NCBI RefSeq assembly: GCF_000516985.1
Contig: NW_006917095.1
Span: 252,157-316,156 of the forward strand
From: Pestalotiopsis fici W106-1
Lineage: Eukaryota > Ascomycota > Sordariomycetes > Amphisphaeriales > Sporocadaceae
Reading direction: 5' to 3'
Length of the DNA stretch: 64,000 bases
Within the stretch, counting starts at the first letter, position 1. Each line of letters starts with the position of its first letter. The notes under the pieces were generated by a model. The model did not search any database. It was not told the origin of the DNA and saw nothing but the letters and a program-made list of their open reading frames with translations. Below, piece after piece: positions 46,099-57,752 of this stretch. A program made the position numbers and the translations under genes.

Positions 46099-47291
46099 AT
46101 GAAGGGGAGCAGAAACTCTGCACCAATTCGCCAATCAGCATCCTGTTCGTGTTCTCTTCCAGGGGATCCAAGTGCAAAGCTGACGGCGAGAAGATTAGCC
46201 AGTACCAGCGGGACTCTAGCCTGCTCCGGTTGTCGGCAAGCCCTCACCAGAATTTATCGAATTCCCGCAGATTGCTGGTCGAAGCAGCTACAGCAGTCCA
46301 ATGGATATATCGGTTTCGCCGAGGAGCAACAAGCCGATAATGCATTGAGTCTCAGTAAGGAAATAATGCTATTGCTGGAAGGGAACGATTAGCTAACGGC
46401 ACATTAGACACATGGGCATGCTTTGAAACAAAACAAATAAGAGACTGCATGCGGTATGAATGGTTTAGGATGAATGTGTTCACGCTATGGACATCATCCA
46501 ATAATCAAAAAGTTCTCCTGCTCGATATGCAGCCATCCAGTACAGACCGTCTCCTCGAATCGCTGATGAGAATCGATTCGCGCCATCTGGAGGACCCGCT
46601 CTGGGTTTATGTCAACATAACCCGTGAGCTCGTGTGCCTTGAAGATGCGGCAGTATGGGCCGTCCGCGACCAGATCAGAGAAATCGAAACAGACAAGCGA
46701 CCAGTAGGTAAACCCGAGCCTAATTACAGACGTCTTCATGATCTGGCGCGCCATGCGATTCACGTAACAGAGACACTGGACGTTGTTACGCATACCATGG
46801 AAAGGATGCTTGCGCAGCATCGAGAATTTCGGTCTGACGTGCTGAACAAGCATGCATGGATGGCTGTGCATCAAAAACTGCTGTTCTCCAAACACATGAT
46901 CGAAAGTCTGCAGTGCCGTTCCAAATCGAATCAAAAGCGACTACAGAACGAGATCCAGCTTGCATTCAATATTGTTGCTCAATACGATTCGGGGGTGTCT
47001 ATGAGGATCGCCCAGGCCGCCAAGGTGGACAGTGCTGCCATGAAGACGATATCTCTCTTAACTCTGGCTTTTCTTCCACCGACGTTTACCTGCGCAATAT
47101 TCAGCATGTCTTTCTTCGACTATAGTGGCGATTCTGGTTGGACTGTTTCGGGCAGGATTTGGCTTTATTTCGTCTTTGCGATTCCTCTCACTTTGGTAGC
47201 GTCTATGGTGTGCTATTTTTGGCAGAGGATATTCCCTGCAGAGGCATTTGATGAGTCAGTGCCCGGTATTAATCCTGTAATATCTGCCTGA
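46099..47291 (+). CDS. CorA-like membrane protein (fungal), 5' end uncertain
   Basis: Taking the ATG at 46099, exons 46099-46354 and 46408-47291 (GTAAGG...GCTAACGGCACATTAG) give 379 residues. Conserved family segments are IPADCWSKQLQQSNGY, then YEWFRMNVFTLW, EDPLWVYV, a long helical region (residues about 180-290) and two C-terminal membrane spans. The first span begins TISLLTLAFLPPTF. CorA magnesium channels carry GMN after span 1. Here the position reads FSMSFFDY, so ion transport is doubtful, as in many fungal homologues. The likely N-terminal part (ISILFVFSSRGSKCKADGEK, 46125-46200) lies in another frame, from 45870 to about 46230, and I found no intron that joins them. The gene may therefore be damaged, mis-sequenced or start late. 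Confidence 0.7.
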
Positions 47292-47872
47292 TGATGGCCA
47301 TGGCAAGCCAATACACAAGAACGCTGATCTCTGGAAGACGGGTATTATAGTGCCGTAAAATTAATATATCCGGATACAACAGTCCTAATTGCAGTATTGT
47401 GAACAGTCTTGATTGAGAATCGTAGGGGAACATGTCAGAACGTTCGAATGTGGGAATCGCATAGACCTCGAAGCCCCAAAATGTCAGCAATAATTTGAAG
47501 ACCAAACGTTCCGACCTCCCTTGCATCGCTTTTTTTGCGTAAGGTTCGCGATTAGCAAACAGTATGAAATCCTCTGGGGCCGTCATTGGATTGACTTTTG
47601 TTGGCGGTAGGCTTAAGCAGTTAACCATTACTTTGACAACTAAAAACCATCATTGCCCACCATTTAACAAGAGGTCTTTGCTTTGGTTGTCTCTTCGTAC
47701 TTCTATATTTGCCCAATAACACTTGGACATCGACGTTGATAAAGTCAATGATAGATTAAGGGACTAACAGACCAAACTTTACGCCTTTGAGTTTTAAATA
47801 GCTCCAACTTGAATACACTTTGGCTAATAAGTGAATCAATAAATGCTACCTACGGGCCTTGAATTAAGTTGG
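47292..47872. other. Convergent spacer, 0.6 kb
   Basis: This lies between the stops of the CorA-like gene (plus) and the PNP-domain gene (minus). It is AT-rich from 47700. The minus frame 47269-47628 overlaps the CorA-like stop and has no recognised domain. No gene is supported. Confidence 0.45.
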
Positions 47873-50415
47873 CTATGCCACATCCAGTAAGCGCTGAGGC
47901 TGGGTTGGCCAATCTTCCAGCAATGCCTTGACACATGCTGCTGCTGTTGTAGCAGCATACTTCTGCCAATCCTTGTTCTTGTGGCTATCGGCATAATCGC
48001 AGACACCTTTGACAATGATTGTCGGCACTAGAAAACTCGTGGTCAGGGATTTTATCGTGGTCAGGTGTTTAATGATGGTTTGAAAATTAACTCACTGTCG
48101 TCCCAAACTCCGGCTCCTTCCATCTCAAACGCAATCACCTTCTCGCGGCGACCTATCTTATCTCGATCTTCACCTGACTTCATGACTATGTCGCCTGATG
48201 CATAAGCTCCAAAATGGACGGCTGGTTGGATACAATGAGATCCCACTGAGGCCTGTAGGGCAACCTGATGGCGCTTGCGACTGTTTGTTCTCTGCGCATC
48301 GCAACCAAGCAATGCGCAATGAGTCTCTCGTGCGGCAGCGCAGACTGAACGCGTGGAGGTGTCGCATTCTTCGCAATCTCCGTTATGATGCTTGTGAGGA
48401 TATGTCGCTTCAAAGGAAACGTCACTGGAAATGCCTGGATAGGTGGCCCATTGACCATACTGAGACTTGGTGCGCAGTCTGTGCAAATGACCGTACATTC
48501 TGGTCGAGAGTCTGTCACTTCCGACCCGGGTCTTCAATTTTGATAAAAAAGCAGCGATACTGCGTAAAGGCTTCCTGGCATTGTCGAGATTGGTGTCTTT
48601 CCTTTTGAACCCTTCTGGAAATTGCCGGCCATAGTCGTATTGAACAAGTCTGTCACTGACTATCACGTCGCCTAGGAGGATCTCGGCACCCGTATAGGGG
48701 GAAGGTATACCGCCACAAATACCCGTAAGAAGAGTAAGCCGAATCTTTGGGAAGCTGTGTAGACAATTCATCCCAGAAGCTGCCGCGCTGCTCTTTCCCA
48801 TGGCTGGCATATACAAAATGACCGCCCTGTGGCGACCTATCTGAACCACGCTGTAGATGTTCGAGTCGCCCGGTGCGTTGCCAAAATCGTGCACATCATA
48901 TACGTGGTCGCAAAGAACTTCAACAGCATCAGCCTCCCATGATAGCGCACACATGATGGCAACATGAACTTCTTGCCGTCGCTGGTACTCTATGGGATGC
49001 ATCATGCGAAAATGTCGCATAGACTGATCAGCTTCAGCCGGGCTGACTACATTTAAGATCATCTTCTCATCTTTTGGTTGTACGTTCAGAGGCATAATAT
49101 CACTCTGCTTGAACATGACGGAAGAATGCGATGTGTTGCCTCCACAACATTGCGCGTCGTCCTTTCTGGTAAAATGTATGAGCATATATGGAATGGAAAA
49201 TTGTTTGAGTGCGACTGACAATGGCTGCCTTGATCCCTTGATACTCTCGCCGCCATCGTCGGGATGTTGGGGCGACACTTTGGTGTCAATTTCGTATCCG
49301 ACTCGCGCTGCTATCGGACTAAAAAAAGGCAGTGGTAGCCTTATGCGTCGTTGGCTTTGGGTAAGTCTAGATGTGTTCTCGGGGAGGCCTCTACTAATGC
49401 TAGCCTCGATGTGAGCGTGCATGCGTTCTTTGGACGCAATATCGATTTTCCTGTTGGTCGATATCATAATCTTGACGCAAGCAGTGCTTGTATTCGCCAG
49501 TCGGGAGAATATGTCGTCGAATTCTGCCATCCACAGCCCCGCAACCGTAGCAACGTTTTGCAACACGGAAGCATCAATTACAATAAAAAGAGATGCCAAC
49601 TTTCGCATCATAAGTTCCAATATACAGAACCAATCTTTGTCTGTGGAAGCGGCGTGAAATTGTCGTAGGATCTCGGTGAACAGCGACATTGTCAAGTTAG
49701 CGGATACCGTTCTCAGAACCTGGCAAGCAATTTGCCGCAGAACTTCACCAGCACCAAGGTCCTTGAAGTGCTCTCTGATATCTGCATTATTTAGGATGCA
49801 TGCCGTGGCGTATCCCTGGGAAAGAAGCTGATTCACAACTTCGCAGCTTAGATATCTGAGCGAGTTGGTAGACTGCGAGGAGCCACGGATCAGGATGATA
49901 CTTGATTTCTCTCGACTTGCCCATGTCGAAAGAGCAGACTCAACCCTGCTATCGCAAGTAGATTCGAGTATGTCGTTGCCTTGCCGCCGGATAACGCACA
50001 TTGCAAGTTCCTTTTGTAACATGATCTCGGGTTGAATGAATGACAAGGATGGAGAGCTAAAGGCTAGGATCTTCCAAAGAAATGATGAGAGATCTGCAGA
50101 GAATCGATGCTTTTCGGGCTCTACAGGTGGGCCATTGTCAACTAAAGTTCTGTCAGTTTTGAAGCGCACGCAGCTCAAGGAATCAATGCATATACTCGGA
50201 AAGTCGAGGACGACTTTGCGCAGTCTCTTCAGTCCGTCACCGTATCCATTGCCGTCTTCTGGTAATCTGATGACCACCTTCTCGGGCAAAGTAATGTTGG
50301 TGCTGTCTGTCTGTTCCGATAGGACGTGAAGCTGCCGATCAATTTCACAAATCACCAGGTGCAGGTCGTCTTCGCTCGTCATTTCCGTTTGGTGTGAGCT
50401 ATAGATCCGCTGCAT
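47873..50415 (-). CDS. STAND-like protein with C-terminal PNP_UDP (nucleoside phosphorylase) domain
   Basis: Exons 48096-50415 and 47873-48027 (GTGAGT...CCCTGACCACGAGTTTTCTAG) give 824 residues. Residues about 165-330 resemble the degenerate nucleotide-binding region of fungal NLR-like proteins: [15 protein letters not shown] at the P-loop position without the usual GKS/T, then [10 protein letters not shown] at the Walker B position. Residues about 478-824 form a PNP_UDP domain: [47 protein letters not shown] and, after the splice, [18 protein letters not shown]. In the usual fungal NLR layout the PNP_UDP domain is N-terminal to NACHT or NB-ARC; here it comes last. Such proteins act in non-self recognition and programmed cell death or clean up nucleosides. 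Either role is inference. Confidence 0.8.
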
Positions 50416-51250
50416 TCAAGTGAATCAAGCAGATTTCCCAGCCGGTGCAATTCCAGAAGATAGAATGGCGCATTAGAAATATACAATCTGTGATACGATA
50501 TCCCGCGAGACCAAAAGTGGCAGCGCAGGTGTATGTTTCAATATGTCAGGATAGTGGACCCTGGTTGCAAGCTACTCGTCCTAAGAAGACAGCTTCACTG
50601 TTTCTCAAGAGGAAGGCTATGTATGTGCTAGGAAAGTATCGCAATGGGAAGCATTCGTTTTAGAGGAGGGGGCAATGCATGTGTGGCTCAGTCACTCGCA
50701 TTAGGCAACGCTCGTGTATCGTACAGAGTACATAGTACCTCCTAGATTCTAACCTCCTGGGCCAGAGTGAATGATACATAGTCGGCGTCAATGGTAAGTA
50801 TCTATAAATATTTACGCGTCTCAAGTGCCGATTTCGCCTCCAGCTGCTCTCAAAGCCCGCGCCAGTCCCCCAGAACCGCTGCGAGCTTACCAGCAAGTCG
50901 GCAATTTTCCCTCACCTCTTTTTGCACATCAGTTGGCAAGAATTCCAACTCTATCTTCTCTGGCTATGAACCAAAACAACGAATCGCCCATTGCATAACT
51001 AAAAGGTTGCACTCCATGGTGTTCAGACCGCAGAGCTTTTTTTTCCTTACTGTTTTCATGCAGCAATAGTTTTACTTCCCGGTAATAGTTTTCCATCCAG
51101 AGAGGAGCACCGCATCAAAGCGCATCGAAATCAAGTGTTTGCGAGGTCGACAGGCGCACCCAATCTGTCACTTTCTCAAGAAGTTCATACATGTAACTCC
51201 AAAATCAAGACATCGCTTGTAGCCCCAGACAATTCAAACTCTACCGAAAA
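50416..51250. other. Divergent intergenic region, 0.8 kb
   Basis: This lies between the PNP-domain gene start (minus) and the Q/P-rich protein start (plus). Pyrimidine-rich DNA at 50820-50950 and AT-rich DNA near 51040-51090 probably form promoter and leader. No gene is supported. Confidence 0.45.
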
Positions 51251-52532
51251 ATGTATCGTCGATGGGTCGCGGGGTCAGATGGGACACAGCGCCCGGGTGG
51301 CCCATCAGCATCATATCAAGCACCACAGACGGCTGGTACACAACCCAACAACACGAATATCTACAGTCAATCCGTGACCCAGAACACTCTAAAGAAAGGT
51401 CGTGAAAGACCGAAACGACGACTTATAACGCAGTTCAAGAGACGGGACATATTGAGCAGAGATGATCCCACATCTGGTGCGGCGGACATTTATGCTCACG
51501 AAGAGGTGCCCCTTGATCTTGGACTAAACAGCCAAGAAACCTCTCCTCGGGGAGTCCGCACAAAAGCCCTCCACCTTCCTAATCGAAGTCAGCAGATGAA
51601 GCGAGGCAGACCATACATGCTCCCCGCCGGCCTCTCATCAGAACAATCCAAGGGAGAGCAATCTCGAGGCTCTCCCAACCCAATGAATCTTATGCAGGGC
51701 GGCAACATGGAACCAAGCTTAGCTGGAAATCAGACTGCTTTCTTCAAGACCAAGAGTGGCATGGACTCGGGTATGGTCAATGGTGCCCGCATTGGCAGAC
51801 GCTGGCAGCTACAACGAAGTTCCCACTCAAACTCACCCTTAATTCACCAAGTCAATCCACAAATAATGGCGACCAGACAATCGGAGGGAGGTCAGGCGGG
51901 CTCCAACCAGATGCAATGGCGGAGTCGCCCTCGGTCGGGCAGCATCCCGCCTCCATCGCCGGAGACCGGCAGCAGTGCTCCGACCTCACCACCCGACGTT
52001 CAGCAGGACCCGGCAGCGTTCGTGGGCGGCATACTCCCAAAAGATTCACGTGAACAAGGTATGCAGCGAACGAAGCCCCCCCCCCCTCCAATTATCCCAT
52101 CAGCAACAGCAGGCACAGTTAAGTACGTTGCCGGAACGTTGCACAGAGCACGCAATATGAGACTAACAACTTTTGTGTAAAGTAGCTGCACGGAACCCTG
52201 TTGTTGCTGCTCAATGGGAAGATATGCAACTGCAGCAGTTGTTGGCAAAGCAGCAGGAGGTGAAGGCGATGATGATGGCGCAGCAGCAGGATATGCGCGG
52301 CAGTGGGGATTTGCCTGTTAGCGAAGACTTTTCAATATCTTCAATGGATGGGGAGTCAAGGAGACCCGTTGACGCTGCACCATCTATATTTGTTCCCAGG
52401 ACCATTTCAAGGGACAACACTGCTGGAGAGGACGACCAGATGTCCCAATGCATGGCCATTCTTAGATTGAAACATGACAGAAGCTGGGGACCCGGCCGAG
52501 CCGCAATTCACAAAAATGGCTACAAGAAGTAG
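51251..52532 (+). CDS. Q/P/S-rich protein with interrupted frame, possibly Som1/Flo8-related
   Basis: From ATG 51251 the first frame runs about 275 residues. It is rich in Gln, Ser, Pro and Arg and includes QQMKRGRPYMLPAGL and PPPSPETGSSAPTSPP. After a run of 11 C at 52076-52086 the plausible coding frame shifts, reading LQLSHQQQQAQL. A GTACGT donor at 52124 and AGACTAACAACTTTTGTGTAAAG acceptor at 52182 then lead into AARNPVVAAQWEDMQLQQLLAKQQEVK, ending at 52532. No intron with good signals explains the first frame change, so a homopolymer indel is suspected. The QMKRG and SPETG-type strings recall the low-complexity C-terminus of the regulator Som1/Flo8, but no LisH domain is present. A continuation into 52600-52854 is possible. 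Confidence 0.4.
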
Positions 52533-52950
52533 GCCCCGAAGAATAAAGTGGTCATAAGAGACACAAGACATGCCGGCGGTTTCAGCTTGAGTAGCACATA
52601 TGAAAGAGAAGAAAATGGCGGAGATGCACCGCGACATTGAGCGCAAAGACAAAATCGTCTTGATTAGGACAAGGCCAAGTGGGAACGGTAGTGTGGGAAA
52701 TGCAGTGGAAGAACAATATATTCCTTCGCCAAGGCATATCCAGAACATATTGCAGTTCAGCTCAGCGGCGAGATCGTATGCCTCCAAATCCGCTGTGACT
52801 TTCCTCTTGCAAGACTACTCAAATCATCGACAAATAAGAGCAATCTTGACGTAATGTACAAGTCAACGAACCATGACTAACCCATTTATCAGAGCATAGC
52901 AGTATCACAGAATGAAGCCGAACCAAATTGACGTGCGCCTCAACATTGCA
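52533..52950. other. Convergent spacer with possible extra exon
   Basis: This contains an open frame 52600-52854 (MKEKKMAEMHRDIERKDK start, rich in charged residues) that could be a last exon of the preceding gene. No donor and acceptor pair with good signals was found. The region ends at the stop of the 2EXR protein on the other strand. Confidence 0.3.
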
Positions 52951-53778
52951 TCACGGCCAGGATAGCTCCAGGACAGTCTCCACCTTGGCTTTCCTGCCAA
53001 GCTTGTCCATTTCTTCTCTGAAGATTCCGGCAGTGTACAAGGCGTCCAGTACATTTCTCTTCATCGATTTTAACTCCTTCTCGAAAGCGTTGCTGGTACG
53101 ATACGTGACTTCGAGAGGAGCACGCCAATCGAGTTGCGGGGCACTACTCGGTGCCAGGTACCCGCGTCGTTCCACACAGTCGTCGAGAACAAAGGTGATC
53201 TCTTGTACCGAGCTCCAGCACTCCAGCCAATACTTGGATTTCCGGCGTTGCACTTCCAAGCGCCTGCCAGGAAAGGTGCGGGAGGCCATAAAGACGTCGT
53301 TACGGAGACCGAGCCGAGTGATGCTGGCCCACGGAAATTGAGGACAGAATGAATCGCGTCTTGCATCAAAAAGATCCGGGTTCAAGAACTCCATGACCAC
53401 CAAATCGGAACGCCAATCGATCAAAAGGGTTCGGAAACATTTCCTCGGGTCAACATAGCCTTCCTCGACACAGATGCATGAGTATTCCCCTAGATACAGT
53501 TGTATCGAATCTGTCAGGACCAATGTCGAGTGTCGCAAACATTCATGTCGTGCTTCTTCGCTCGCCATGTAGACAGCGAAACGTTGTCGCTGATGCTTGG
53601 CTACATGATTTCGACACTCGGTGCTCAAGAACAACATCACGTAATCTTGATCGAGTCTTGCTTCGTATTTACTGAGGTCCAGGCGCATTGGGCCAGTCGA
53701 AGCTGCATCTTGCCAGATGTTTTGACGAATCTCCAGGGGCAGAAACATGAATTGGGGGAATGTAGTGACAGAGGACAT
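52951..53778 (-). CDS. 2EXR-domain protein
   Basis: A single-exon frame of 275 residues. The N-terminus MSSVTTFPQFMFLPLEIRQN followed by IWQDA is the 2EXR signature (F-x-x-F-x-x-L-P-x-E-I-R-x-x-I-W). The rest has the usual downstream pattern of a Tyr-rich middle (LYLGEYSCICVEEGY) and a charged helical end. 2EXR proteins are a large, fast-changing family in filamentous ascomycetes with no settled biochemical activity. It shares the family type with the 24.7 kb gene but is not a close duplicate. The plus-strand frame 52928-53341 is a shadow. Confidence 0.8.
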   Translation of the reverse strand: MSSVTTFPQFMFLPLEIRQNIWQDAASTGPMRLDLSKYEARLDQDYVMLFLSTECRNHVAKHQRQRFAVYMASEEARHECLRHSTLVLTDSIQLYLGEYSCICVEEGYVDPRKCFRTLLIDWRSDLVVMEFLNPDLFDARRDSFCPQFPWASITRLGLRNDVFMASRTFPGRRLEVQRRKSKYWLECWSSVQEITFVLDDCVERRGYLAPSSAPQLDWRAPLEVTYRTSNAFEKELKSMKRNVLDALYTAGIFREEMDKLGRKAKVETVLELSWP

Positions 53779-55702
53779 GACGAATGCCGTGTTTTTGGCT
53801 CCGGAGGACAGTTGTTGGGTGTTGACGAAGAATGATGCAGTAGGTTTAGATCTGAGCTGAAATCAATAATCGGTCTACTGGGATGGGTGCTGTGGAAATC
53901 TGTCTACTTACCAAAGCTTCTGGTTGCGGGTGTTGTTCCGATTTGTGACTGATAGTCATGAAAGATAAAAGGGAGTGATCGATTTGGTGTTTTCTTAGTT
54001 TTGAAAACAAGTAAAATGTTTGATTTTATAATGGGATGATTGTTGCCTGGTTTGGTTTATTATCTGCCCAATTCCGCTCCCACTTGGTTTTTGTTTGTCC
54101 TGCCTTGAGGTCAACGTATTAGATTCCTTGGCCAACAAGGAAATATGCCACTGAGGCTTGCTGCAGGTTTGAGGCTGCGACCTCTTACTGGCACGAACAA
54201 ACGTTGGAAGTATTTGGACATTTCTTTCATAGATTCAAACGTTGCCTATAGTAATGAGCAGAATCTTGAAGCACCGAACGGCTGTTCATATGTATTTCAA
54301 ACTATTGAGAGATTGACGCAACATCATTGTGACTTGTATATTCTCGATCTCTGAATGTATCAGTCGTCAATTATTGCCTGCCAACAAAACAAAGAAAAGC
54401 CAAAGAAAGCAGTATGGCCCAACTTCTATGCCACTTCAAGCCTAACTTCTATGCTATTTCAAGCCCAACTGTCTCGGCTTCCGAAAGCAGCGGATGGCTG
54501 CAGCCTCGTCATCGCTTCAAAGCCAAACGGGACCAAAAAGATTTTCTCATGAACATTCTATCAAGAGTGCCAATAGTACGAGGTATTCTTCGTGATGCTC
54601 TGAAAGAACCCTTGGTCAAGAGTATCGTCATCATGGCATCAGTCTTTTCCAACATTCCCCTTCCCTTCCGACCTAACACGAAACTTCAAACGCCACTGAA
54701 GATTTCTTCGAGATGAGAAGCCAACCTTTCGAGGCAGACAACGTGTTTCCTGGCTTTCGCCTATAGCTAATGACAGAACACTCAAAACCGTCGACATGTT
54801 CTCAGGGGATGAAGCGGATTCGGATAGGCATTCTTATAGGACAATACTTATAGCTTTTGAGTAGGGAGAAGCTATGAAAATGTGATGCTAGCCAGTGTAT
54901 TTTGAGAATAGTGACTCCTGATTAAATCGGTCTTTTTTCGACGACTGTTCGAGAAATATATACTCTTTCAAACGGCTTATCCGTTTATACCTCCATACTC
55001 TACTGTAGTATAACACTTCTTCGCGCAGCGTGAATTTAGCATATTTTGTTTCATTCTATCTGCCGAAATTGGTTGCTCTCAGATGCTCACCTGATACGAG
55101 AAGCCGCTTGTTTTATTGATTCACACACATATTGATTGCGATATGTCTATTGTCAGTTATGGCAGCACTCCCTTTGTATATGTGAACTGGCTCCGTAAGA
55201 GCACGGAAAAGCTGAAAACGCTCTTCCAGTAGAGCCTGTGGTTTGTAACGTGCTAATCCATCTATAGGAAGGCCGGGAGAACTGGATCAACGTAACGTAT
55301 ATGCATTCGTACATGGTACTTGGGTATGCAGGCGACACATGTGAAAATGGGTAATTATAAAAACGAGCAATGATGTGGTTAGCAGTAGGAATTAAAGAAT
55401 TCTGAACCGGTCATGGTTTTGATTTTCGTCTAAAGTGACCCATCTTTTACAGACAATAAACATTGTCACATTATCCCTTCAAAACAGTATCCGCAGTCGT
55501 CATTAGCAACTGTTTCGTTGCGCTCGTTCTCTGACTATCCCTTTTACCGAAGTCTCCCTTTTCCCTATCTGTATTATACACAAACGCCAGACGCCATCGC
55601 AATTTGATCAGTCCGAGGCAGATTGAAGAACCATTCCGTTAGGTCGGCATGCTCAGACGAAACAGATGGATAACCCCACCACCTTTATCCCTGTTGGGCA
55701 GG
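53779..55702. other. Gene-poor stretch, 1.9 kb
   Basis: AT-rich DNA lies between the 2EXR gene start and the Ies1 stop. Small frames (54145-54354, 54355-54716) have no domain. A local 23-base tandem repeat is at 54421-54466. No gene is supported. Confidence 0.45.
54421..54466. repeat. Two tandem 23-base units
   Basis: Units at 54421-54443 and 54444-54466 begin AACTTCTATGC and differ at three positions, all C/T changes. They are followed by AACT, the start of a third unit. Confidence 0.8.
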
Positions 55703-57752
55703 TTAGTGTTCATCACTATCCGAGTCGCCCATGCCCAGAAGTGTCTTGTCAACATCGTCGAGCTCTTCATCACCTCCGTCGTCTTCCTCGCCGGCAAGTC
55801 CAAGCAGTTCCTTATCCACATCGTCCAAGTCGTCAGCATCCTGCATATCGATGTCGCCATTGCCTTGTGAGCCTGAGCGCCCAGCATCACTTCTAAAGCT
55901 CTCCGAGGCGGCTTTCGAAGCCCGGCCATTTCCAAGAACAGGGGATTGACTGTATCGCAATGACTGAAGGCGTGGGTTCTTAACTGGACGCACGACGCGC
56001 GTATCCGAGTCTTGCTCCCATCGCTTCATACGACGGTTTGTACGACGCAGAGACGCAGAATAGGTGGCCAGCTCTTCTCCAAAGTCGTCAGTTTCGACAG
56101 CAAGTGGGACGAGGCCGCCCAAGCCCTTGCCCCGGAATTCGCTCGACTTGTCAAGGTAACGATAGTCTTCTTCGTCACTGTCGGCCAAGGGGTCATGCAT
56201 TTGTTCCAGGCGACGCTTGGTTCGAACAATCACCCCCTCTTGCCGTCTGAGCTTGCGAGCCTTGTGATGCTCTCTCCGCAAGTCGCGGCTGAGGATGTAC
56301 TCTACGCGCTGGTTACGGTTGCGCTCGACAGCGAGCTGATGTGCCGTCGGTGGACGGGGCTTCCGCGGCATGACACCATCAAAGCCTGGACCGGCAGGTG
56401 ACGACGGATCAATCTGGGTCTTGTATGAGGTCCCATAGCGGCGTGGTATGCCAGCACTACTAGCTGCCATGCGGCTTAGAGCTCTTGGGGGCGGTGTGGA
56501 CCTAGCACTATCGATGTCGGACTCGTGCTTGGACGGCCGAATGCGAGGCAGAATGGTAGCCGAAGGGCTATCGTCGTTCATCAGCTTGCCCCTCTGGTTG
56601 CGGTTCTTGCTTTGGTGCTCCTGGAGATAGGCCTGGTCTGCGGCAATGATCTTGGCTCGGTGTGCTTGCTTCTCATGTCCGAATTCGATTTCCAGTGGGG
56701 GATCGTTATTCTCCAACGCTTCCTCGGCTTCAGTCATTTCCTTGAGTCTCGGTATTCCCTGATTGGCAAGTCCATTGCCATAATCGACACCAGCCCCAAA
56801 GGGGTTTTCCTCGCAGCCTTCCTCAGTGAAGTCGGACTCGAGGTATTGCCAAACCACCCACAAGAAGGCATTGGCTCTCGAGGCACTGCTGAAGTGTGTT
56901 CTCATGATAAGATCGTGAAACTCGCTGCCCTTGGGAAAGTGGAGCTCGGCAATCTGTGCTGCCTGCTGGCAGATGAGGAAGATGATGTTGACGGGGTTAG
57001 TTCTCGGGACAGGAAGATCCTTGAAGTTGTTAAGGTCGCGAGGCTCCGATCTGTCTTCAGCCGCACCCTTTAATATAGACTTGAGCCGCGGAGCATCTTG
57101 GAGCTGCTTGTAAGCCGACGCATCTTGGTAGGCTTGCAACGAAGGGATAGCGTGGTAGGTTCGGAGTTGTGCTCGCATCTCGGGGAAGACTGAAGTCAAA
57201 TGGTCAGCTTGGTTCGACTTGGAAGTCTCGGGCGGGAGGGGAAAGAGTGCACGTACAGTTGAGAGTGGTGTTCATTCTGCCGACATTGACCAGTAGACAG
57301 ACCATTGCCATGCTCTTGGCGGCTTCGCGGTCACTAAGCAGCTTGTCGCGAAGAACTTTGCTGGTCTTGCTACTTCTTGCCATTGTATCAATATACAAGT
57401 CGGCAAAAGTCTGCTTCTCCTTGCTCTGTAAGTCGTAGCTGTTGACGAAGACCTTCTTTTCGTTGTCAAAGATGGCCCTCAGAAAGTCGTACTGTATGTC
57501 CTTTCGCCAGAGAGGCTCGCCATCTTCCTTCTTGAGGTGTCGAATTTTACCAATGGTTGGGAATCCACCGCCGGCGTTTGCACCTTGAGACCTCCGTGAA
57601 GGCTTCTGTTTGGGCGAGGCCCGCGCAGTGCTCTCGTTGGCAAAGCTCATCTCTCCAACGTCGTCGCTATCGTAATTGTGTGATGGCTTTCGTTCGTCGG
57701 GGCTAGGCGGGCGCGATGAAGCCTGATCGCCATTCTCATCGGCTGAGGCCAT
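55703..57752 (-). CDS. IES1: INO80 chromatin-remodelling complex subunit Ies1
   Basis: Exons 57257-57752 and 55703-57189 (GTACGTGCAC...TTTGACTTCAG) give 660 residues. The conserved core spans the splice: IGKIRHLKKEDGEPLWRKDI, TFADLYIDTMARSSKTSKVL, AMVCLLVNVGRMNTTLNF, then FPEMRAQLRTYHAIPSLQAY and LQDAPRLKSILKGA. These are hallmarks of the fungal-specific Ies1 subunit, which sits in the nuclear INO80 remodeller that slides nucleosomes and exchanges histone variants. The C-terminal 300 residues are basic, disordered and end in a repeated acidic motif, DDLDDVDKELLGL and ELDDVDKTLLGMG. The start is the ATG at 57752; the longer frame upstream begins at a TTG. Confidence 0.9.
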
